59,174 nt of DNA from an uncultured Paracoccaceae bacterium (GTDB lineage Bacteria > Pseudomonadota > Alphaproteobacteria > Rhodobacterales > Rhodobacteraceae): NCBI GenBank assembly GCA_938028765.1, contig CALIZF010000033.1, forward strand, positions 1 through 59,174, given 5' to 3'. Below, piece by piece: positions 17,710 through 26,076 of this stretch. Position 1 is the first letter of the stretch; each line of letters begins with the position of its first letter. The notes beneath the pieces were generated by a model. It searched no databases. It saw only the letters and a program-made list of their open reading frames with translations, and was not told the DNA's origin. The translations under genes were made by a program, and so were the position numbers.

Positions 17710-18312
17710 ATGACGAAGGCGGGGCAGGGGGCGGCGGTGCCGGCCGAACGGGGCGGGCGTGCGCCCAACCGGCGCGAGGACGTGATCCGTGCGGCGGCCG
17801 AGCTGATCGGCGAGCGCGGGTTCGACGGCACGTCGATGCGCGACATCGCGCGCGCGGTGGGGATGCTGCCCGGCTCGCTCTATTACCACTTCGCGTCGAA
17901 GGAAGAGCTGTTCCTTGCCCTGCACGAACACGCGGTGGCGCGCTACCACGCCGCACTGGATGCGGCGCTCGAGGGCCTGCGCGACCCCTGGGACCGGCTC
18001 GAGGCGGCGGTGCGCGCGCATCTGCGCGAACTGCTGGGTTCGCGCAACCTGCTTGCGATCGTGCGCCCCGATGCGGCGGGCGGCGATCCCGCGGTGGCCG
18101 CGCGGGTCCGTGCGGAACGCGATGCCTACGACCAGCGGATCCGCGATCTGGTGGCGGCGCTGCCGCTGGCGCCGGGGGTGGACCGGGGGCTGTTCCGGCT
18201 GATGCTGCTCGGCGCGCTGAACTGGACGCCGGTCTGGTTCCGCGAAGGCCGCCGGACGCCCGACGAGATCGCGGCGGCCTTCGTCGCCATGCTGCGCGCC
18301 GGGGCCGAGTGA
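17710..18312 (+). CDS. TetR/AcrR-family transcriptional regulator
   Basis: This 200-residue one-component repressor has an N-terminal helix-turn-helix (VIRAAAELIGERGFDGTSMR followed by DIARAVGMLPGSLYYHF, about residues 25-62) and a helical ligand-binding C-terminal domain. I chose ATG 17710, which has GGACGGAGG upstream; an in-frame TTG at 17671 would place the start inside the operator. It is transcribed divergently from the P450 operon and shares the intergenic inverted repeat. The same repeat occurs upstream of the 680 operon and of the class II aldolase/TRAP genes, so it probably controls the whole catabolic block. The ligand may be an acyl-CoA or the pathway substrate. The next gene overlaps its stop (GTGA). 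Confidence 0.92.
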   Translation: MTKAGQGAAVPAERGGRAPNRREDVIRAAAELIGERGFDGTSMRDIARAVGMLPGSLYYHFASKEELFLALHEHAVARYHAALDAALEGLRDPWDRLEAAVRAHLRELLGSRNLLAIVRPDAAGGDPAVAARVRAERDAYDQRIRDLVAALPLAPGVDRGLFRLMLLGALNWTPVWFREGRRTPDEIAAAFVAMLRAGAE

Positions 18313-19241
18313 GCGCGCTGATCGGCATCGTCGGCGCAGGCGCGATCGGCGGATTCCTGGCGGCGAAGCTCGCGGCCGCGGGGCTGGGGGTCGTGGTGCT
18401 GGCCCGCGGTGCCACGCTGTCGGCGATCCGGGCGCAGGGGCTTCGCGTCCGGTCCGCTACCGGCGACGTGGTGGTGCGGCCCGCGGCGGCCTCGGACGAC
18501 GCAAGCGCCCTCGGGCCGGTCGATGCGGTGGTTTTCGCGGTCAAGGCCTATGACACTGCGGCGGCCGGCGCGGCGATGGCGCCGATGGTCGGCGCGGGAA
18601 CGCGGATCGTCAGCTTCCAGAACGGCATGACAGGGCTTGACTGGCTGGCGGACCGCTATGGCCCCGACTGCCTTGCGCCCGGCGTCACCTGGCTGCCCGC
18701 GACGGTCGAGGCGCCGGGGGTGATCCGCCACACCGGCGCGCAGCGCCGCTTCGCCTTCGGCCCGCTCGACGGCCGGCCCGCGCCCGTGCTGGCGGCCCTG
18801 GCGGACGCGGGCGCGCGCGCGGGGCTCGATATGCAGCTCTTGCCCGATCCGCGGCCCGCGCTGTGGGAAAAACTAGCGGTGCTGGCGCCGTTCCACGGCC
18901 TGTGCGCCCTCACCCGGCTGCCGCTCGGTGGCTGGATCGACGTGCCCGAGGCGCGCGCCCTCTTCGCGCAGGCTGTGGCCGAGGTCGTATCGGTCGGCCG
19001 CGCCATCGGCGCGCCGGTGGACGACGGGCTGTTCGACCGCACCCTGGCCTTCGCGACCCGTATCGCCGACCGCCGCACCCGCGCTTCGATGCTCGACGAC
19101 ATCGAGGCGGGGCGCCCGCTCGAGGTCGATGCCTCGCTCGGCTGGCTGGCGGCGCGGGCGGGCGAGGCGGGGGTGCAGGTGCCCGCCCTCGCGGCGATGC
19201 GCGCGCTGCTGATGCCGCGCGCGGCCGGTCAGCGAGCGTAG
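18309..19241 (+). CDS. Ketopantoate reductase-like oxidoreductase (second PanE/ApbA-family member)
   Basis: This 310-residue protein opens with the Rossmann motif IGIVGAGAIGGFLAAKLA. It has SFQNGMTGLDWL in the middle and the LWEKLAVLAPFHGLCALTR segment with the conserved lysine. The C-terminal REV/DDIEAGRPLEVD-like segment is typical of PanE, and the length is normal. The GTG start at 18309 overlaps the TetR stop (GTGA), so the regulator and this enzyme form one unit. It is only distantly similar to the family member at 1480-2478. It probably reduces a 2-oxo acid or similar ketone of the pathway rather than ketopantoate. Its end overlaps the convergent aldolase gene by 13 nt. Confidence 0.82.
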   Translation: MSALIGIVGAGAIGGFLAAKLAAAGLGVVVLARGATLSAIRAQGLRVRSATGDVVVRPAAASDDASALGPVDAVVFAVKAYDTAAAGAAMAPMVGAGTRIVSFQNGMTGLDWLADRYGPDCLAPGVTWLPATVEAPGVIRHTGAQRRFAFGPLDGRPAPVLAALADAGARAGLDMQLLPDPRPALWEKLAVLAPFHGLCALTRLPLGGWIDVPEARALFAQAVAEVVSVGRAIGAPVDDGLFDRTLAFATRIADRRTRASMLDDIEAGRPLEVDASLGWLAARAGEAGVQVPALAAMRALLMPRAAGQRA

Positions 19242-20005
19242 TCGGCGCCCTGCCGGTCCAGCCGCCGCTTCAGCGCGGCGAATTCCCGCCGGCCGAGCGC
19301 GGGTTCCCCGATCCCGCCCATGGCCTGCGCATGGGCCTTGTCCTGCACCGCCTCGGGCGGCAGGATCAGCGCGCGTCCCGCCTGGGCCGCGACCTGCATC
19401 CGGCAGGCCTGTTCCATGTAGTAGGCCATGATGAAGGCTTCGGGGATCGTGCGCCCGCAGACCAAGAGGCCGTGGTTGCGCAGGAACAGGATCTGCCGGT
19501 TCGGGCCGAGGTCGGCCAGCAGGCGCGTCTGTTCGTCCGTGTCGAGGGCCAGCCCCTCGTACCCATGATAACCGATCAGGTCCTTGTAGAGGAGCGCGGT
19601 CTGCGTCATCGGCAGAAGCCCCTCCTGCTGGCAGCTGACGGCGACCCCCGCGACCGTGTGGGTATGGATCACGCAGGTGAGGTCGGGCCGCGCGCGGTGG
19701 ACGCAGGAATGGATGACATAGCCCGCGGGATTGATCGGGGCTGCGTCCGGGTCGATCCGGTTGCCCTCGAGATCGACCTTCACGAGGGTCGATGCCGTCA
19801 CCTCCTCGTAGAGAAGGCCGAAGGGATTGAGCAGGAAATGCTCGTCCGGTCCCGGAACGCGGGCCGAGATGTGGGTGTAGATCAGGTCGTCCATGCCGAA
19901 CATCGCCACCATGCGGTAGCAGGCGGCAAGATCCGTGCGGGTCGCCCATTCGGCAGAGCTCATGCCGGGCGGCGGTTCCGCGGTCGTGCCGGTTGCGTCG
20001 CTCAT
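19229..20005 (-). CDS. Class II aldolase/adducin-family protein
   Basis: This 258-residue protein has the class II aldolase (AraD/FucA) fold. The zinc-ligand histidines are visible in CVIHTHT and in FLRNHGLLV, and the THISARVPG segment precedes them. FucA/AraD enzymes cleave sugar phosphates or related hydroxy-acids, and some relatives are decarboxylases. Two in-frame ATGs lie 6 nt apart (20011 and 20005). I prefer 20005 because the AGGGGAGGG site is then 7 nt away instead of 1. The gene is divergent from the TRAP operon across a region with two operator-like repeats. A cleavage or decarboxylation step late in the pathway is the likely role. Confidence 0.83.
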   Translation of the reverse strand: MSDATGTTAEPPPGMSSAEWATRTDLAACYRMVAMFGMDDLIYTHISARVPGPDEHFLLNPFGLLYEEVTASTLVKVDLEGNRIDPDAAPINPAGYVIHSCVHRARPDLTCVIHTHTVAGVAVSCQQEGLLPMTQTALLYKDLIGYHGYEGLALDTDEQTRLLADLGPNRQILFLRNHGLLVCGRTIPEAFIMAYYMEQACRMQVAAQAGRALILPPEAVQDKAHAQAMGGIGEPALGRREFAALKRRLDRQGADYAR

Positions 20006-20060
20006 CCCCATCCCTCCCCTGTCGCTGACCTTGTCGCAGCATCCTAATCATCATCGCTCT

Positions 20061-20078
20061 ACCAACCAACCGTTTGTT
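20061..20078. promoter_or_regulatory. TetR-type operator upstream of the class II aldolase gene (site 3)
   Basis: ACCAACC-AACC-GTTTGTT, an imperfect inverted repeat (5 of 7 arm positions match), lies 56 bp before the aldolase start on the minus strand. It matches the consensus of sites 1 and 2 with the same 4-bp spacer. Confidence 0.55.
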
Positions 20079-20321
20079 TGTCTTCAGCCTTACGGCGGTC
20101 GCCAGAGGCCGGCGGCAGGGGCCGACGGTCTTTCCCCAGCAAGCGTGTAGTGGTGCGGCAGCGGTCGGGCCGGCGGCGCCGCGGCGGCGTATCGGCCGAG
20201 GCAAGGTCCGGGCGACGACGCGGCTTCAGCCAGACCGGCACCGCGCCCTTCCGGACCCGGCCTGCCGGCCGGCACGCGCGGGGACAGGATTCCCCTTGCG
20301 GGGGGATCGGCTTTGCAGCAG

Positions 20322-20343
20322 TTTGAACAGGTGTTTGTTTGGT
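20322..20343. promoter_or_regulatory. Possible degenerate TetR-type operator upstream of the TRAP operon (site 4)
   Basis: AAC-AGGT-GTT with a right arm GTTTGTTTGGT lies about 90 bp before the DctP gene. The left arm matches poorly, so this is a weaker copy than sites 1-3. The remainder of the 20079-20430 intergenic region shows no gene. Confidence 0.35.
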
Positions 20344-20430
20344 GCGAGAACCGCGCAGCCGCGGCCCGCCGGACAAGCCGATCGGCCGGACGCCGCCCGG
20401 TGCGGGCCGGCGCAGCAGAGGGAGGACCGC

Positions 20431-21537
20431 ATGACCCTGAACCGCCGCACGTTCATCACGAAATCCGCCGTCGCGGGCGCCGGTGCGGCCGCCGCCGCGC
20501 TGGCTGCGCCCGCCTATGCGCAGGGCAAGCGCAACCTCAGCATGGTGATGGCCTGGCCGCACAACTTTCCGGGCCTCGCCTCGATCGCCTACAACTTCGC
20601 CAATTATACCGAGGCGCTGTCGGACGGGCAGATCGCGGTGAAGGTCCATGCCGCGGGCGAGTTGGTGGGCACCTTCGAGGTCTTCGACGCGGTCGGCCAG
20701 GGCACCGCGGACGTCTACCACGCGCCGCCGGTGTTCATGGTGTCGAAATGGCAGCCCGCGACCTTCTTCGGCCTCGTGCCCTTCGGCATGACGGCGACGG
20801 AACACTGCGGCTGGATGTATTTCGGCGGCGGGCAGGACCTTCAGCATCGCATCTACCGCAAGAAGTTCGGCATCGTGCCCTTCACCTGCGGCCATACCGG
20901 CATCCAGATGGCCGGCTGGTTCAACAAGGAGATCAGGAACCTCGACGACTTCCGCGGGATCACCATGCGGATCGCGGGCATCTCGGGCGAGGTGATGCGC
21001 CGCGCGGGTGCTGCCGCCGTGATGGTCGCCCCGCAGGAAATCTTCGCGGCCTTCCAGGCGGGCACGATCGACGCCACCGAACTCTGCTGCGCCTGGCTCG
21101 ACAGCGCGAACGGGTTCCACCAGGTGGCGAAGTTCTACTACACCCCCGGCTGGCAGGAGGTGAACTCGGCCGGCGAGATCGGGGTGAACGCGGCGCTGTT
21201 CGACGACATGACGCCCCACCAGAAGGCGATCATCGAGGCTGCGGCGCGCGCCGCCAACGGCGTGAACATGGGCGAATGGCCCTATCACAACGCCAAGTTC
21301 ATGCGCACGCTGACGCGCGAGCACGGGGTGACGATCAAGACCTATCCCGACGACGTGATCCTCGCGCTGGCCAAGGCCTCGGCCGAGGTGGTGGCAGAGC
21401 TGGGCGCGATCGACGACGACGCGAAGGAGGTCTACGCCTCGTGGAAGGCCACCCGCGACGAGGCGATGGAATATTCCGCGCAGGTGGACCTGCCGGTCTA
21501 CCACGCCCGCCGCATCGCCTGGGAAGCGGGCGCCTGA
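20431..21537 (+). CDS. TRAP transporter substrate-binding protein DctP, 2-oxo-acid (TakP)-like
   Basis: This 368-residue periplasmic receptor has a twin-arginine leader (NRRTFITKSAVAG, cleavage near AYAQG). The mature part contains AWPHNFPG, the ELVGTFEVFDAVGQGTADV segment, FFGLVPFGMTATEH and MRIAGISGEVMRRAGA. The last of these strongly recalls the dimeric TakP family that binds 2-oxo acids. I chose ATG 20431 with GAGGGAGGA upstream; the open frame before it is non-coding. It would deliver ligand to the DctQ/DctM channel encoded next. A 2-oxo or other carboxylate ligand fits the hydratase, aldolase and ketoacid-reductase-like enzymes of the block, but this is inference. Confidence 0.9.
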   Translation: MTLNRRTFITKSAVAGAGAAAAALAAPAYAQGKRNLSMVMAWPHNFPGLASIAYNFANYTEALSDGQIAVKVHAAGELVGTFEVFDAVGQGTADVYHAPPVFMVSKWQPATFFGLVPFGMTATEHCGWMYFGGGQDLQHRIYRKKFGIVPFTCGHTGIQMAGWFNKEIRNLDDFRGITMRIAGISGEVMRRAGAAAVMVAPQEIFAAFQAGTIDATELCCAWLDSANGFHQVAKFYYTPGWQEVNSAGEIGVNAALFDDMTPHQKAIIEAAARAANGVNMGEWPYHNAKFMRTLTREHGVTIKTYPDDVILALAKASAEVVAELGAIDDDAKEVYASWKATRDEAMEYSAQVDLPVYHARRIAWEAGA

Positions 21538-21592
21538 GGCGCCGCGCGGGCGGCGGTCCCCTGCTGCCGCCCCCGCCCCCCGTGATGCCGCG

Positions 21593-22105
21593 ATGCGCGC
21601 GCTGAACCTTCTGATCGCCGCGCTGGAGGCCGTGCCTGCCGCGGTCGGCCGCGTGGTGTCCTGGCTGGTGCTGGCGATGGTGGCGCTGACCTTCGTCAAT
21701 GTCGTGCTGCGCTATCTCTACGGCCTGTCGTTCGTCACGCTCTACGAGGCGGTTCTTTACGGCTTCGCCATCGTGCTGACCGCGACCGCGGGCTGGACCC
21801 TGCAGCGGGACGAGCATGTGCGGGTGGACATTATCTACGCCGCGCTGCCGCCGCGCGGCCGGGCCGCCGTGAACCTGGCCGGTGCGGCCCTGTTCCTGTT
21901 CCCGTTCCTGTGGTTCCTGTGGTCGGCAGGGCTGCCCTATGTCGCGCGGTCCTGGGCGATCCGGGAAGGCTCGACCGAACTGTCGGGGATCCCCTATCTT
22001 TATGTGCTCAAGGGCTTCATCCTGGTGTTCGTGGTCGTACTTGCGCTGCAGGGCGCGGCCTTCGTCCTGCGCGCGCTGCGCACGCTGATAACGGGCCGGG
22101 CATGA
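21593..22105 (+). CDS. TRAP transporter small permease DctQ
   Basis: This 170-residue protein has four predicted membrane segments, beginning VVSWLVLAMVALTFVNVVLR, with the family's TAGWTLQRDEHVRVD loop near residue 70. DctQ proteins form a complex with the large subunit in the inner membrane. The start lies 55 nt after dctP, and the stop overlaps the dctM start (ATGA). No clear ribosome-binding site precedes it, so coupling to dctP may matter. Confidence 0.9.
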   Translation: MRALNLLIAALEAVPAAVGRVVSWLVLAMVALTFVNVVLRYLYGLSFVTLYEAVLYGFAIVLTATAGWTLQRDEHVRVDIIYAALPPRGRAAVNLAGAALFLFPFLWFLWSAGLPYVARSWAIREGSTELSGIPYLYVLKGFILVFVVVLALQGAAFVLRALRTLITGRA

Positions 22106-23667
22106 TCGCGCATCTCGACCTGTGGCTCTTCGCGGCCGTCTGCGTCCTGCTGATCATCGGGTTCCCGGTCGCCTTCACGCTGGCGGGCACGGCGCTGCTG
22201 TTCGCCTGGGCGGGCGACGCCTGGGGCGTGTTCGAGCTGCGGACGCTGAACTTCTTCCCGCAGCGGGTGTTCTCGATCCTGTCGAACGAGGTCGTGGTGG
22301 CGGTGCCCCTCTTCATCTTCATGGGGCTGATGCTGGAGAAGTCCCGCGTGGCCGAGGATCTGCTGGTGGCGATGGCGCGGCTCTTCGGGCGGGCGCGGGG
22401 CGGGCTGGCGCTGTCGGTCGTTGCGGTTGGCGCGATGATGGCGGCCTCCACCGGCATCGTCGGCGCCACGGTGGTGACGATGGGGCTGATCGCGCTGCCG
22501 GTGATGCTGAAGAACGGCTATGACCCGCGCCTGTCCACCGGCGTGATCTGCGCCTCGGGCACGCTGGGTCAGGTCATCCCGCCGTCGATCGTGCTGGTGT
22601 TTCTCGGCGACATCCTGACCTACGCCAACCAGCAGGCCAACCTGAAGATGGGGAACTTCGCCGGCAAGTCGGTCGGCGTGGGCGACCTCTTCGCAGGCAG
22701 CCTGCTGCCCGGCCTGCTTCTGGTCGCGCTCTATGCGCTGTGGGTTGGGGTCGTCGCATGGGCGCGCCCCGCGGCGGCCCCTGCGCTGCTTCCCGCACCG
22801 GGCGAACGCCCGCCCTCGGCGCGCGAGGTGGTGCAGGCGCTGGTCGCGCCGGCGGCGCTGATCGTCGCCGTCCTCGGCTCGATCCTCGGCGGGATCGCCA
22901 CGCCGACTGAGGCGGCGGCGCTCGGCGCGGTCGGCGCGGCGGTCCTTGCCGCCCTGCGCCAGGTGCCGCGGCTGGCGCCGGTCCTGTGGGCGGGGCTGGC
23001 GGCGGCGGCGGGTCTGATCGTGCTGAACGCGCAAGCCGACCTGCGGCTGGGGCGGGCGGGGGTGACGGCGAGGGAAACCGCGGCCATCTGGGCCTCGTTC
23101 GCGTTGGTCGGCGTGCTGCTGGCGGCAGGTGCGGCGGCGCTGGCCGCCTGCCTGAAGGGCGGCGTGCTGGGGCAGGTGGTGGGGGGAACGGCGCGGATCA
23201 CCGCGATGGTCTTTGCGGTGCTGATCGGGGCCTCGCTCTTCAGCCTCGTGTTCCGCGGCCTCGGCGGCGAGGACACAGTGCGCGGGTTCCTTCAGAACCT
23301 GCCCGGCGGGCTTGCCGGCGCCATGCTGTTCACGATGGTGCTGATGTTTCTGATGGGGTTCTTCCTCGACTTTCTCGAGATCATCTTCATCCTCGTCCCG
23401 ATCCTCGGCCCCGTCCTGATCACGATGGGGGCCGATCCGGTCTGGCTGGGTGTCATGATCGCCGTGAACCTGCAGACCAGCTTTCTCACGCCGCCGTTCG
23501 GCTTTGCGCTGTTCTTCCTGCGCGGCGTGGCGCCGCCCGCCGTGCGGACGCTCGACATCTACCGCGGCATCGCGCCGTTCGTGGCCATGCAGATCGTCGG
23601 CCTCGCTGCCGTTGCGGCCGTCCCGGCGCTGGCCACCTGGCTGCCCGCGCAGCTCTTCGCGAAGTAG
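22102..23667 (+). CDS. TRAP transporter large permease DctM
   Basis: This 521-residue polytopic protein is the sodium- or proton-coupled channel of the TRAP system. Typical segments include IGFPVAFTLAGTALLFAW, VPLFIFMGLMLEKS, GATVVTMGLIALPVML and the C-terminal LQTSFLTPPFGFALFFLRGV. It is about 90 residues longer than basic DctM, with extra hydrophobic segments around residues 270-370. That is usual for the subfamily paired with TakP-like receptors. ATG 22102 overlaps the dctQ stop. It is the last gene on this side of the putative regulon and ends convergently with the next gene. Confidence 0.92.
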   Translation: MIAHLDLWLFAAVCVLLIIGFPVAFTLAGTALLFAWAGDAWGVFELRTLNFFPQRVFSILSNEVVVAVPLFIFMGLMLEKSRVAEDLLVAMARLFGRARGGLALSVVAVGAMMAASTGIVGATVVTMGLIALPVMLKNGYDPRLSTGVICASGTLGQVIPPSIVLVFLGDILTYANQQANLKMGNFAGKSVGVGDLFAGSLLPGLLLVALYALWVGVVAWARPAAAPALLPAPGERPPSAREVVQALVAPAALIVAVLGSILGGIATPTEAAALGAVGAAVLAALRQVPRLAPVLWAGLAAAAGLIVLNAQADLRLGRAGVTARETAAIWASFALVGVLLAAGAAALAACLKGGVLGQVVGGTARITAMVFAVLIGASLFSLVFRGLGGEDTVRGFLQNLPGGLAGAMLFTMVLMFLMGFFLDFLEIIFILVPILGPVLITMGADPVWLGVMIAVNLQTSFLTPPFGFALFFLRGVAPPAVRTLDIYRGIAPFVAMQIVGLAAVAAVPALATWLPAQLFAK

Positions 23668-23674
23668 GCGGCGG

Positions 23675-24415
23675 TCAGAACCGCCAGCTGACGCCGAGGA
23701 CGGGCCCGGCCATCGTCACGTTGGCCTCCGTGTTGCCGTCGTCGTAGTTCAGCCCCATGACCCGTATCCCGCCCGAGACGGTCAGGCGTTCGGTCACATG
23801 GTAGTTGACCATCCCGGCCGCCACGACGGTGAACTGCGACCCGACGCCGAAGCCCCCGACATCGGCGTAGAGCATCGCCGACCATTGCGGCGCGAGCCGT
23901 GTCACGACCCGTGCGCCGACGATCGGATCGACGAAGCTCAGCGCGCGGTCGGCGACGGCGGTGCCGGGCGGAACCTCCACACGCGCGCCCAGCCAGAAGG
24001 CGCGAAAGCCGGCGAACACGTCCACTGTCGCGTTCGGCTCGGCATGGACCTGCCAGCCCGCTGCAAGCGTGAGCGTGGTGGTATCGACGGCGCCGCGGGC
24101 GGGGATCCCCGGTGGAACGGTGCCGGTGCGGCTGGCCGCGGCCCACTGGAAATCCCCGAGGACGAGAAACTGCCCCCGCTGCGCCGCGACCGAGGCCATG
24201 GCAGCCCCGTCCACGACAGACAGCGCATCGCCGATCGACTGGCTGAACGAGATGGTGGGCGCAGCGGCGGTCGGGCGGATCGTGCCCGACATGCCCTTGA
24301 GCCAGACATAGGGCTGGACGGTGACGCGCCAGTCCTCGGCCTCCTGCGCCCAGGCGGGCTGGGCGAGGGCGGCAAGGGCGAGCGCGAAGGCGGGGGCGAG
24401 GCTCCGGCTGGTCAT
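23675..24415 (-). CDS. Putative outer-membrane beta-barrel protein
   Basis: This 246-residue protein has a signal peptide (cleavage near AWAQ) and no hydrophobic helices after it. It is rich in alternating polar and aromatic strands and ends in a terminal phenylalanine (GVSWRF), the usual outer-membrane insertion signal. Segments such as VTVQPYVWLKGMSGT and AGFRAFWLGARVEV resemble OmpW/OmpA-like barrels of unknown function. Its start overlaps the stop of the amidohydrolase gene (ATGA), so the two are coupled. The role may be a pore or anchor linked to the exported amidohydrolase; this is a guess from context. Confidence 0.7.
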   Translation of the reverse strand: MTSRSLAPAFALALAALAQPAWAQEAEDWRVTVQPYVWLKGMSGTIRPTAAAPTISFSQSIGDALSVVDGAAMASVAAQRGQFLVLGDFQWAAASRTGTVPPGIPARGAVDTTTLTLAAGWQVHAEPNATVDVFAGFRAFWLGARVEVPPGTAVADRALSFVDPIVGARVVTRLAPQWSAMLYADVGGFGVGSQFTVVAAGMVNYHVTERLTVSGGIRVMGLNYDDGNTEANVTMAGPVLGVSWRF

Positions 24416-25872
24416 GCGCGGGTGTCCTTCACGATGCGGCCGCCCTTCATGATCAGGCGGAGGTCGGTTGCGTGGTTCTCGATCGGGTCGAGGTTGCGGG
24501 TCAGGTCGCCGTCGAACACGAGGATGTCGGCAAGCGCGTCCGGCTCGATCACGCCGAGGCGGCCATAGGGGTTGCGCGGGCCCGACAGCGCCAGAAGCTC
24601 GCCCGCCGCCCCGGTGGCGAGGTGCAGCGCGTCGAGCGCGCCCATGTAGCGGCTGAACTTGTTCAGCTGCCGGCCGATCTTGCCCACGCCCTCGGGGTTG
24701 AAGAGCGTGTCGGTGCCGAAGCTGAGCCTGACGGGATATTTCTTCGCCAGCTCGAACGCGCGTTCGGTGCCGCGGGCGACCTCCAGCTGCTTCTGCTGCT
24801 GCACCGGGTCGGTCTTCGGGTTAGAATCCTCGTCGGCGAGGAAGGGCTGGATCGACCACCAGGTGCCGGTGTCGGCGATCATCCGCACGGTTTCCTCGCT
24901 GGCAAGCTGGCCGTGCTCGACGCATCTGACGCCGGTCGCCATGCAGCGGCGGATCCCCTCGTCGGTGTAGACATGGGCGCAGACGTAGGTGCCCCAGTCG
25001 GCCGCCGCCTGAACCGCGGCGCGCATCTCGGCCTCGGTATATTGCACCGTGTCCAGCGGATCATAGAGCGAGGACACCCCGCCGCCCGCCATGATCTTGA
25101 TCTGCGCAGCCCCCTTCATCAGCTGTTCGCGCGTGTGGCGCAGCACGGCATCCGCGCCGTCGGCGACGATGGCCACGCCTTCGGTCTCGATCCGGCTCGG
25201 CGGCGTGGACGGAACGCGCGGCAACTCGCCGAGCATGCGGAAGTCGCCGTGCCCCGAGGTCTGCGACAGCATCGCGCCCGACGGGAAGATGCGGGGCCCC
25301 GCGACGATGCCGCGGTCGATTGCCATCTTGAGGCCGAAGGCCGGCCCGCCGACGTCGCGGACGGTGGTAAAGCCCTGCATTAGCATCGCCCCCGCGACCT
25401 GACCCGAGATGAGGTGGACAAGCGCCACGTCGCCGGCGAGCGCGGCAAGCTGCGTCGTGCCGGCAAGGGTCATGTGGCCATGCGTCTCGATCAGGCCCGG
25501 CGTCACCGTGCGCCCGCCGCAGTCGATCCGCTGCGCTTCTTCCGGCCCCTGGCCTGAAGGGGGAAGGCCCGCGATGCGGTCGCCGGCGACGAGGATGTCC
25601 ACCCCTTCGCGGATCGTCCGGTTGACCCCGTCGAAGAGCTTGAGGTTCGTCAGCAGGATCGGCCGCCCCGGCGTCTGCGCCCAGACCTCGCGCGGGGCAA
25701 GGCCGAAGCCTGCGAACATCCCCATCACCGCCGCGATACCGCCGAGGAACTCCCGCCGCCGCAGGTCGGCCGCCAGCCGGGCAAAGGCGGCATGGGTGTA
25801 GGGCGCATCGCAGTGGCAGGGATTGAGGCCGGGGACGGTCCCCCGAGCCGCAAGATCGCAGGCGGTGCACAT
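24412..25872 (-). CDS. Tat-exported metal-dependent amidohydrolase (imidazolonepropionase/prolidase-like)
   Basis: This 486-residue amidohydrolase has the metal motif ETHGHMTLAG near residue 135, a KIMAGGG lysine segment, VCAHVYTDEG and VEHGQLAS histidine motifs, and a late aspartate in SFGTDTLFN. That set fits a binuclear zinc enzyme such as Xaa-Pro dipeptidase or imidazolone-type hydrolases. A twin-arginine signal (LRRREFLGGIAA) begins only around residue 37. In front of it is a cysteine-rich leader with CTAC and CHC motifs (Cys at 2, 5, 19 and 21). I chose ATG 25872, preceded by GAGGGAG; the longer open frame upstream looks non-coding. The substrate is unknown. Confidence 0.85.
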   Translation of the reverse strand: MCTACDLAARGTVPGLNPCHCDAPYTHAAFARLAADLRRREFLGGIAAVMGMFAGFGLAPREVWAQTPGRPILLTNLKLFDGVNRTIREGVDILVAGDRIAGLPPSGQGPEEAQRIDCGGRTVTPGLIETHGHMTLAGTTQLAALAGDVALVHLISGQVAGAMLMQGFTTVRDVGGPAFGLKMAIDRGIVAGPRIFPSGAMLSQTSGHGDFRMLGELPRVPSTPPSRIETEGVAIVADGADAVLRHTREQLMKGAAQIKIMAGGGVSSLYDPLDTVQYTEAEMRAAVQAAADWGTYVCAHVYTDEGIRRCMATGVRCVEHGQLASEETVRMIADTGTWWSIQPFLADEDSNPKTDPVQQQKQLEVARGTERAFELAKKYPVRLSFGTDTLFNPEGVGKIGRQLNKFSRYMGALDALHLATGAAGELLALSGPRNPYGRLGVIEPDALADILVFDGDLTRNLDPIENHATDLRLIMKGGRIVKDTRA

Positions 25873-26076
25873 GAACGGGACGCTCCCTCGAACGGTTGTC
25901 GCGGGCGCCGGTCGCGCCCCGGGTCGCGCTACCGTGTCACGCGCAGGCAGTGTCGGCAATGCGTTCCTGCGGCGCATCCGTCGCAGGCGCCTGCGGATTC
26001 CCCGTTGCTTTCCGCCAAGGCGCGCTTAGGCTCGCCCGAAGCCGGCAAGCATAGCCGCGTGGACAGGGAGATCGAG

